A DNA stretch of 64,000 nucleotides from Oscillospiraceae bacterium (GTDB taxonomy: Bacteria > Bacillota > Clostridia > Oscillospirales > Oscillospiraceae). Numbering within the stretch: position 1 is the first letter of the stretch; every line of letters starts with the position of its first letter. The stretch spans positions 22,604-86,603 of the forward strand of contig JAFSRZ010000048.1 in NCBI GenBank assembly GCA_017445875.1, in the 5' to 3' direction. The notes below the pieces were generated by a model that was not told where the DNA came from, ran no database searches, and saw nothing but the letters and a program-made list of their open reading frames with translations. Below are positions 58,270 to 64,000 of this stretch, piece after piece. A program made the translations under genes and the position numbers.

Positions 58270-59955
58270 ATGCTGGACGTGGACGGACTGCGGCTGGTAC
58301 CGTGGGAAACAGTTTCGGCACTGCGCGGACAGGCGGCGCGGCGGTTACATGTGCCGGAATCGGACATTGTGCGGGTCGAGGTTCTGCGGCGGAGTCTCGA
58401 CGCACGGGAAAGCCCTGTGTTCCTGTACCGTGCGGCGGTGGAAGTCCGCGGCGAACACGCAATCTTGCGCCGGAAGCGGAACAAAGTCAAGCGTTATGTC
58501 GCGGAGTTGCCGTACCGCCTCCCGGAACGTCTCCCGGAACCGGAACACGTGCCGGTTGTCGTCGGCGCGGGGCCTGCGGGACTGTTCGCGGCACTGGTAT
58601 TAGCGCGTGCCGGACTGCGTCCGGTTCTGCTCGAACGCGGTCAGCCCGTCGAACGCCGCCGCCACGACGTGGAACAGTTCCGGCGCGGCGGAAGCCTCAA
58701 CCCCGACAGCAACGCGCAATTCGGCGAGGGCGGAGCCGGGACATTTTCCGACGGGAAACTGCACACCGGCACCCGTGACCCGCGACACCGGTTCATTTTA
58801 GAGGAACTTACAGCGCACGGCGCGCCGCCCGATATCCTGATTGACGCCCGTCCGCATGTCGGGACAGATATGCTTTTCCGGGTGTTACAGTCTCTGCGGG
58901 CGGAACTGCTGTCACTGGGCGCGGATATCCGTTTCGGACACACCGTGACCGGATTCCGCCGCGACGGAAATCAGCTCTCCGCGCTGGAAGTCCGCACGCC
59001 GCACGGCGCGGAAATCCTGCCGTGTGCGTACGCCGTCCTTGCTGTCGGACATTCCGCCCGCGACACCTTTGCGGCGTTGTCGCGTTCGGGCGTCCCCATG
59101 GAGCCGAAACCGTTCGCCGTCGGTGTGCGTATCGAACACCGTCAAGCCGACTGTGACGCCGCGCAGTATCGGGAGTTCGCCGGAAGTCCCGGACTGCCCG
59201 CCGCGTCATATAAATTGTCCTGTCACCTGCCGGACGGACGCGGGGTGTTTTCGTTCTGCGTATGTCCGGGCGGGGAGGTCATCGCGGCGGCGTCGGAACC
59301 CGGACGCGTCGTCACCAACGGCATGAGCGAGTACGCACGGAACCGCGAGAACATCAACGGCGGACTTCTCGTGAGCGTCACGCCGTCCGACTTCGGCGCA
59401 ACCGGCACACGTTCTCAACACGGCACCGACACGCTTTCCCGACACTGTTTGGGCGGCACTGACGCGCTTTCCCGACACTGTTTGGGCGTCGCTGACCCGC
59501 TTGCCGGAATCGCGTTTCAGCGACGCTTGGAGGAAGCCGCGTACAATCTCGGCGGCGGCGACTTCTCCGCGCCTGTCCAGCGTGTGGGGGACTTTCTGGC
59601 GCGGCGGGCGTCCGACGCCCCCGGACGTGTGTTGCCGTCGTACAAGCCCGGTGTCAGGTGGACAGACTTGCATGACTGCCTACCGCCGTTCGTGTCCGGC
59701 GCGCTCGAACAGGCAATCCCCATCTTAGGCCGCAAACTGCGCGGCTACGACGACTCCGACGCCGTTTTAACTGCCGTGGAAAGTAGAAGTTCCTCACCCG
59801 TGCGGATTTTGCGCGACGCGGAATGTGAATCCGCTTTACATGGTCTGTATCCGTGCGGCGAGGGCGCGGGATACGCCGGCGGAATCATGTCCGCCGCCGC
59901 CGACGGCATGCGTTGTGCCGAACAAATTTGCAAACAGTACGCAAGCGAACCGTGA
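58270..59955 (+). CDS. FAD-dependent oxidoreductase (COG2509 type)
   Basis: 561-aa flavoprotein of unknown reaction. N-terminal 90-residue domain, then the FAD dinucleotide-binding motif VPVVVGAGPAGLFAALVLARAGLRPVLLERG (about residues 96-125), SLNPDSNAQFGEGGAGTFSDGKLHT, VLAVGHSARDTF, and the C-terminal GLYPCGEGAGYAGGIMSAAADGMRCAE. Near residue 380-410 there is an insertion made of 11-residue repeats (GTDALSRHCLG) that I do not expect in the family. ATG 58270 with AAGGAGGCGG upstream. A weak TAAAAT box precedes it. Divergent from the cohesin unit. Confidence 0.9.
   Translation: MLDVDGLRLVPWETVSALRGQAARRLHVPESDIVRVEVLRRSLDARESPVFLYRAAVEVRGEHAILRRKRNKVKRYVAELPYRLPERLPEPEHVPVVVGAGPAGLFAALVLARAGLRPVLLERGQPVERRRHDVEQFRRGGSLNPDSNAQFGEGGAGTFSDGKLHTGTRDPRHRFILEELTAHGAPPDILIDARPHVGTDMLFRVLQSLRAELLSLGADIRFGHTVTGFRRDGNQLSALEVRTPHGAEILPCAYAVLAVGHSARDTFAALSRSGVPMEPKPFAVGVRIEHRQADCDAAQYREFAGSPGLPAASYKLSCHLPDGRGVFSFCVCPGGEVIAAASEPGRVVTNGMSEYARNRENINGGLLVSVTPSDFGATGTRSQHGTDTLSRHCLGGTDALSRHCLGVADPLAGIAFQRRLEEAAYNLGGGDFSAPVQRVGDFLARRASDAPGRVLPSYKPGVRWTDLHDCLPPFVSGALEQAIPILGRKLRGYDDSDAVLTAVESRSSSPVRILRDAECESALHGLYPCGEGAGYAGGIMSAAADGMRCAEQICKQYASEP
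59422..59487. repeat. Two 33-bp direct repeats inside the flavoprotein gene
   Basis: Copies at 59422-59454 and 59455-59487 (core gctttcccgacactgtttgg), differing at two positions, with a degraded third copy after. They encode GTDTLSRHCLG and GTDALSRHCLG in frame. Confidence 0.85.
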
Positions 59956-60014
59956 CACACTGCCACACGTACGCAAGCAGATAGAGTTTCCAAATAAACA
60001 GGAGGTACCCAATT

Positions 60015-60986
60015 ATGAGCCGTATTCTTTGTGTCGTACAGGACTTCTTAGCCGAGGAACACCGCGACAAAATCCGTCAGGCCGCCGATAGAGCCGGGTT
60101 TACGCCCTGCTTCTTCACGCCCGACCAGAAGGACGAAGCCAAGGAATGTCTGCAAACCTGCGAAGTGTTGTACGCCAACAGCCCCGACATTTTGCGGGAA
60201 ACGTCCGCCGCCCTCAAATGGTATGTCTGCGCCTCCGCCGGGGCCGACGTGTACTGTGCTGACCCGTCCCTGTTCAAGAACCCGGATTGTATTTTGAGCG
60301 CGTCCAACGTCTACGGCGCGACTATCGCCGAACATGTCATCATGGTGACACTCGAACTCCTGCGGCAAATGCCGTTTTTCAAGGAACCCCTGCGCCGTCA
60401 TGAATGGCTGATTTCCCCGCCCATCCGGTCTATCAAAGACGGTGACTTTACGATTTTAGGCACGGGCAATCTCGGACACACTATCGCGGCGCGTCTGCGG
60501 AGTATGGAAGCGCGGCGTATTGTCGGCGTCAGTCACAGCGGGCGCAAGGTCGATATCTTCGACGAAGTTCTTCCCGTGTCGCAACTCGACACCGTGCTTC
60601 CGAACACGTCTTTCCTGATTATGGCGCTTCCCGGCACGCCCGAAACAGTCAATATCCTGAACCGGGAACGAATCGCGCTTCTTCCGTCCAACGCGTACGT
60701 TGTCAACGTCGGACGCGGCAACGCCGTCGAACAGGACGCGCTCATGGACGCGCTCAACAAGGGCGCAATCGCGGGCGCGGCGCTGGATGTCGTGACGCCG
60801 GAACCGTTACCCGCCGACCATCCCCTGTGGGACACCAAAAATTTGATTCTCACGCCGCATATCTCCGGGAATATGGCGTTAGGCTTCACGAGAGACGAGA
60901 ATGTCCGGCTGTTCTGCAAGAACCTCATGCGTTACGGCAACGGCGACACCCCCTCCGGCGTGATTGACCGTTCCCGCGGATATTGA
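60015..60986 (+). CDS. D-2-hydroxyacid dehydrogenase
   Basis: 323-aa NAD(P)-dependent dehydrogenase that reduces a 2-oxoacid to the D-hydroxyacid; the substrate is not clear. Rossmann motif FTILGTGNLGHTIAARL (about residue 145), the catalytic Arg in VVNVGRGNAVEQDAL, the Glu in LDVVTPEPLP and the His in LTPHISGN (about residue 285). ATG 60015 with GGAGGTACCCAATT. 59 bases after the flavoprotein gene, possibly co-transcribed. Confidence 0.92.
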   Translation: MSRILCVVQDFLAEEHRDKIRQAADRAGFTPCFFTPDQKDEAKECLQTCEVLYANSPDILRETSAALKWYVCASAGADVYCADPSLFKNPDCILSASNVYGATIAEHVIMVTLELLRQMPFFKEPLRRHEWLISPPIRSIKDGDFTILGTGNLGHTIAARLRSMEARRIVGVSHSGRKVDIFDEVLPVSQLDTVLPNTSFLIMALPGTPETVNILNRERIALLPSNAYVVNVGRGNAVEQDALMDALNKGAIAGAALDVVTPEPLPADHPLWDTKNLILTPHISGNMALGFTRDENVRLFCKNLMRYGNGDTPSGVIDRSRGY

Positions 60987-61082
60987 CGCTTCCAGCGCGG
61001 AAAATGTTCCCGTGCGGGAAAACTCGTCTCCCCTATTTCCTGTATCGGCAAATTTCGGCTTTCCTGTAAGAGACAGTTTCGT

Positions 61083-61103
61083 AAAAAATACCCGGTATTT
61101 TTT
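61083..61103 (+). terminator. Hairpin with T-run after the hydroxyacid dehydrogenase gene
   Basis: Perfect inverted repeat aaaaaatacc-c-ggtatttttt, 97 bases past the stop codon. It is likely a terminator for the dehydrogenase transcript; it could also belong to the left end of the tnpB element. The rest of 60987-61160 shows only a small ttcccg-tg-cgggaa hairpin. Confidence 0.6.
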
Positions 61104-61167
61104 GGGACGGGACAACGCGCCCCGTCGCGCAATCGTGCAAGGAGCGGACAATAAGTAATCAAATCCG

Positions 61168-61196
61168 TTGACAAATGAGCGAAAATGTGTTGAAAT
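61168..61196 (+). promoter_or_regulatory. Possible promoter for tnpB
   Basis: TTGACA (61168-61173), 17-base spacer, TGAAAT (61191-61196), overlapping the left-end hairpin. Confidence 0.45.
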
Positions 61197-61220
61197 ATAC
61201 ACATTCAAAAGGACAGGGGG

Positions 61221-62387
61221 ATGAATATCTTGTTCAAGGGCTTTAAGACGGAACTCATGCCGACACCTGAACAAAAGGGAATCATTCTCCGCACAATTGG
61301 TGTCTGTCGGTTCGTCTATAACCTGTATATCGGTGTCAGTCGGGAACGGCACGAACAGGGCGAGCCATTTATGAGCGGAATGACCTTTTCCGTATGGCTG
61401 AACAACGAGTATCTTCCGGCAAATTCTGACAAACTGTGGATAAAGCAAGTCAGCAGTAAGGCCGTGAAACAGGCAATCATGAACGCGGAAAGGGCGTTCA
61501 AGCGGTTTTTCGATGGAAAAGCGGGTTATCCGCGATTCAAGAAGAAAGGGAAATCCGACCCTTCCATGTATTTCGTCAGAAACGGCGCGAACTGTGTCAT
61601 TGACTGCGAACGCCACCGCATAAAAATTCCCACGCTTGGGTGGGTACGCCTGAAAGAATACGGCTATCTTCCGACAGACGGTTCTATCAAGAGTGGCACC
61701 GTATCCACACGTGCCGGACGGTTTTTTGTGTCTGTGCTTGCGGAGATTCCAGACCCGGAGAAACAGACGCCGGAAACGGACGGAATCGGCGTGGACTTGG
61801 GCATAAAAGCGCTTGCGACGGTAAGTGATGAGCGCGTTTTTGCAAACGTGAACCAGACGAAAGAGGCGCAACGGCTACAAAAGCGTCTGCGCCGCGAACA
61901 GCGGAAACTTTCGAGGAAATACGAAAGTTTGAAGAAAAGAAATCCGAAAGGAGAGGCTACCCGGCAAAATATCCAGAAGCAACGCCTGACAGTACAGCGG
62001 ATTTATTACAGGCTTGATTGCATACGGACGGATTTTCTGAACAAGACGATAGCGGAACTGGTGAAAACCAAACCGGCCTATATCGCTATGGAAGATTTGA
62101 ACGTCCGGGGCATGATGAAAAACCGACACTTAGCAAAAGCCGTATCAGAGCAGAAATTTTCTGAATTTAGGCAGAAACTAACCGCGAAATGTGCCGCGCT
62201 TGGCGTGGAACTGCATATTGTCGACCGCTTTTATCCGTCATCGAAAACCTGTCACTGTTGCGGACGTGTGAAGCGCGGCCTGAAATTAAGCGAACGGGTT
62301 TATTCGTGTGAGTGCGGATATACGGCGGACAGGGATTACAACGCGGCGTTGAACCTGCGGGATACGGAGCGATACAAAATCGCCTGA
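61221..62387 (+). CDS. tnpB: RNA-guided nuclease TnpB
   Basis: 388-aa TnpB, ancestor-type of Cas12, which uses an omega-RNA to cut DNA next to a transposon-associated motif. All three RuvC acids appear present: GVDLGIKALAT (Asp), YIAMEDLNVRGM (Glu) and DRDYNAALNL (Asp). The zinc finger CHCCG...YSCECG lies between the last two. An N-terminal helix-turn-helix part (GFKTELMPTPEQKGIILRTIGVCRFVYN) is complete. Length and reading frame are intact, so activity is likely. ATG 61221 with AAGGACAGGGGG. Codon use is less GC-rich than its neighbours, which fits a mobile gene. Confidence 0.95.
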   Translation: MNILFKGFKTELMPTPEQKGIILRTIGVCRFVYNLYIGVSRERHEQGEPFMSGMTFSVWLNNEYLPANSDKLWIKQVSSKAVKQAIMNAERAFKRFFDGKAGYPRFKKKGKSDPSMYFVRNGANCVIDCERHRIKIPTLGWVRLKEYGYLPTDGSIKSGTVSTRAGRFFVSVLAEIPDPEKQTPETDGIGVDLGIKALATVSDERVFANVNQTKEAQRLQKRLRREQRKLSRKYESLKKRNPKGEATRQNIQKQRLTVQRIYYRLDCIRTDFLNKTIAELVKTKPAYIAMEDLNVRGMMKNRHLAKAVSEQKFSEFRQKLTAKCAALGVELHIVDRFYPSSKTCHCCGRVKRGLKLSERVYSCECGYTADRDYNAALNLRDTERYKIA

Positions 62388-62521
62388 ATAAAATCTCCAG
62401 TACCGATGGCTAATCGGGAATTTACGCCTGTGGACTGTGCATGAACTTGTGAGTAGCGAGCGCGAAAGCACACAGATTGAAGCAGGAATTTTCTCAATAT
62501 GGGTATATTTGTCCATATTTC
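62290..62521 (+). ncRNA. Probable omega-RNA (reRNA) of tnpB
   Basis: Known TnpB systems use an RNA that covers the 3' end of tnpB and the element's right end, with the guide taken from the flanking DNA. Here 62388-62521 has stems (gtgcatgaacttgtgagtagcgagcgcgaaagcac) suited to such an RNA. The boundaries are inferred. Confidence 0.4.
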
Positions 62522-62539
62522 GAGTAGCAGTGACACAAT

Positions 62540-63721
62540 ATGAACGCGTTCACATTCTATTCCCCGACGCTGTTTGCATTCGGCGAGGGTGCCGAGAAGC
62601 AGACCGGCGAACTTGTCAGGCGTTTCGGCGGACACCGTGTACTGTTAGTCTACGGCGGCGGTTCCGTCAAGAAGAACGGCGCCTATGACGCCGTGACAGA
62701 ATCGCTCCGGGCGGCGGATATCCCGTGGGCGGAACTCAGCGGCGTACAGCCCAACCCCAAAAGCGGCCTTGTGTACGAGGGAATCGAACTCTGCAAAAAG
62801 ACCAACGCCGATTTCCTGCTTGCAATCGGCGGCGGGAGTTCCATTGACACCGCGAAAGCAATCGGATTCGGCGCGCCCTACGGCGGCGACTTCTGGGACA
62901 TTTTCTCCGGGAAGGCTCCGTTAAGCGCCTGTATGCCCGTGGGCGTCGTGCTGACGATTGCCGCCGCCGGAAGTGAAGGCAGTAACAGTTGTGTTATCAC
63001 GCAGGAAACCGGTAACATGAAGTGGGGCAGTCCGAAATCGGACCTCATCCGCCCGCGCTTCGCGGTACTCAATCCGCGTTACACTTGTACGCTTCCCGCG
63101 TTCCAGACGGCTTGCGGCGCGGTCGACATGTTCAGTCACATTTGCGAGCGCTATTTCAGCAACACGCCCGATGTCGCGCTGACAGACCGTCTCTGTGAGG
63201 CGTTGCTGAAGACTGTACTGGACGCCGCCCTCCGCGCCATTGCCAATCCCGGCGACATGTCCGCACGTTCCGACTTGATGTGGACTTCCACACTGGCGCA
63301 TAATAATTCCGTGGGCGTCGGGCGTGACCAAGACTGGGCAAGTCACCAAATCGAACACGAGTTATCGGCGTTCTACGACTGCGCACACGGCGCGGGACTC
63401 GCTGTCGTGACGCCCGCTTGGATGGAATATGTCATGGGACACGACGTGTCACGGTTCGCACGGTTCGCGGTCAACGTATTCGGCGCGGAGATGGACTACG
63501 CAAACCCGGAACGTACCGCAAGAGAGGGTATCCGGCGTCTGCGGACATTCTTCCACGAATTAGGCATGCCCGCGACACTCGCCGAACTCGGCGGCGACGA
63601 AAAGGATATCCCCGACATGATAGCGCACCGTCGGGAGAAACCCAACGGTTTCCCGTTCGGCAACTTCGTGAAAATCGACCCCGACGGCATGGAGGCTATT
63701 CTTCGCCTGTGCGTGAAGTGA
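62540..63721 (+). CDS. Iron-containing alcohol dehydrogenase (butanol dehydrogenase/YqhD type)
   Basis: 393-aa group III alcohol dehydrogenase, NAD(P)H-dependent reduction of aldehydes in fermentation. FTFYSPTLFAFGEGAEKQTGELVRRFGG is the usual start of the BdhA family. Cofactor site LLAIGGGSSIDTAKAIGFGA; metal ligands in GAVDMFSHICERYF (Asp, His) and SHQIEHELSAFYDCAHGAGLAVVTPAWM (His residues). ATG 62540 by homology. No Shine-Dalgarno sequence is visible, because the right end of the tnpB element ends about 15-40 bases upstream; the gene may have lost its native leader. Confidence 0.94.
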   Translation: MNAFTFYSPTLFAFGEGAEKQTGELVRRFGGHRVLLVYGGGSVKKNGAYDAVTESLRAADIPWAELSGVQPNPKSGLVYEGIELCKKTNADFLLAIGGGSSIDTAKAIGFGAPYGGDFWDIFSGKAPLSACMPVGVVLTIAAAGSEGSNSCVITQETGNMKWGSPKSDLIRPRFAVLNPRYTCTLPAFQTACGAVDMFSHICERYFSNTPDVALTDRLCEALLKTVLDAALRAIANPGDMSARSDLMWTSTLAHNNSVGVGRDQDWASHQIEHELSAFYDCAHGAGLAVVTPAWMEYVMGHDVSRFARFAVNVFGAEMDYANPERTAREGIRRLRTFFHELGMPATLAELGGDEKDIPDMIAHRREKPNGFPFGNFVKIDPDGMEAILRLCVK

Positions 63722-63730
63722 CGCAAACAA

Positions 63731-63761
63731 GGGACGCCCGGTTATTGTCACCGGGTGTCCC
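63731..63761 (+). terminator. Terminator of the alcohol dehydrogenase gene
   Basis: Stem gggacgcccggt/accgggtgtccc with a 7-base loop, followed by ttt. Confidence 0.8.
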
Positions 63762-63773
63762 TTTGGCATGAAA

Positions 63774-63818
63774 GCCCCGCCCGGCGCTGACGCGCCACTG
63801 GCGGAGTGACGGAGGGCA
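63774..63818. repeat. Decayed dispersed palindromic repeat
   Basis: gcccggcgctgacgcgcca (C half, inverted) is joined directly to ggcggagtgacggaggg (end of a D half). The middle of the A-type element is missing, as if deleted between the arms. Confidence 0.6.
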
Positions 63819-63826
63819 GTCGGCAT

Positions 63827-63992
63827 AACTTTTTTGTAGGGGAATTTTCCAAAATATGGAATCATTGATTGAGGCGGAGAGAAACTGTAGAGAATCGGCA
63901 AAATCGCGCCGAAAATTGAACCCCGGAATATGCTCTTTTTCATACCGTTTCCCCGTTTCCAGTCCCTTTCAGAAAATCCCTACAACAAAGTG
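63827..63992. mobile_element. Possible MITE of about 165 bp
   Basis: Left end acttttttgtaggggaattttc and right end, read in reverse, actttgttgtagggattttc are inverted repeats matching at about 19 of 21 aligned positions. The inside is AT-rich and non-coding, unlike the surrounding GC-rich DNA. ORFs across it do not look real. No transposase is present. Confidence 0.5.
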
Positions 63993-64000
63993 ATACCGAC

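Larger units (their letters stand above)
61160..62525 (+). mobile_element. IS200/IS605-superfamily element carrying only tnpB
   Basis: Approximate limits. The left part has a hairpin aatgtgt-tgaaatat-acacatt (61184-61205). The right part has a hairpin aatatgg-gtatatttgt-ccatatt (62498-62521), preceded by gaagcaggaatttt, a sequence typical near right ends of tnpB elements. There is no tnpA, terminal inverted repeat or target duplication, as expected for this superfamily. Exact cleavage sites cannot be read. Confidence 0.7.

Noticed and set aside
63560-63943. Minus-strand ORF of 127 codons at the right edge
   Set aside because: It spans the end of the alcohol dehydrogenase gene, a terminator, a decayed repeat and part of a possible MITE.

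Overview
The window looks like a chromosomal segment of a GC-rich, low-order Bacillota (class Clostridia), most likely Oscillospirales/Ruminococcaceae-like. The grounds are a SpoIID sporulation hydrolase, a YjdF protein, a probable PPi-dependent phosphofructokinase, the dimeric type of glycyl-tRNA synthetase, cohesin/dockerin and SLH surface proteins, strong AGGAGG-type ribosome sites, and sigma-A promoters that nearly always have a 17-base spacer. The genus assignment is inference. No rRNA or tRNA gene was found by reading.

Layout. 1-5.6 kb (mixed strands): start of nrdG (cut by the window edge), yjdF, a Uma2-type endonuclease, uvrC, a lone nucleotidyltransferase, an SH3 protein, an unknown helical protein and pta. 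5.8-11 kb (+): a small membrane protein, then a four-gene unit of ATP-grasp ligase, PHP phosphoesterase, polysaccharide deacetylase with a long Pro/Glu/Val repeat tail, and a papain-like-fold candidate. 11-17.3 kb (-): YczE-like membrane protein, dCache-GGDEF cyclase, Na/Pi transporter-PhoU, alpha/beta hydrolase, Cys-rich repeat protein. 17.4-25.2 kb (+): a 34-bp tandem repeat, proB-proA-proC, glyS, and an LTA-synthase-like sulfatase. 25.2-33.7 kb: zinc-ribbon membrane protein, htpG, a DacF-like carboxypeptidase, pgeF, secA and a hicA-hicB pair. 33.9-45.2 kb (mostly +): spoIID, a permease-histidine kinase-receiver fusion, rhodanese, pyridoxal kinase, DUF4330, a glycosyltransferase and csaB, a frameshifted DUF4160/DUF2442 pair, a CRISPR-like two-repeat locus, and a second hicA-hicB pair. 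45.3-47.8 kb: divergent fba and PPi-type pfk.

47.9-58.0 kb (-) is the most unusual block. A three-gene unit encodes a cohesin-SLH anchor protein, a secreted dockerin protein, and a 2651-residue surface protein with two cohesin-like domains, many Ig-like repeats and three SLH domains. It looks like a complete, enzyme-free cohesin-dockerin system for building the cell surface. 58.2-64 kb (+): FAD-dependent oxidoreductase, D-2-hydroxyacid dehydrogenase, a tnpB element inserted just in front of an iron-type alcohol dehydrogenase, and a possible MITE at the right edge.

Two themes run across the window. First, GC-rich palindromic repeats are dispersed between genes, and one copy sits in frame inside the deacetylase gene. 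Second, many genes carry in-frame minisatellites (18-36 bp units) in secreted or surface proteins. Start codons other than ATG are common: TTG for both secretion genes of the cohesin unit and for hicA, and possibly ATT or ACG elsewhere.
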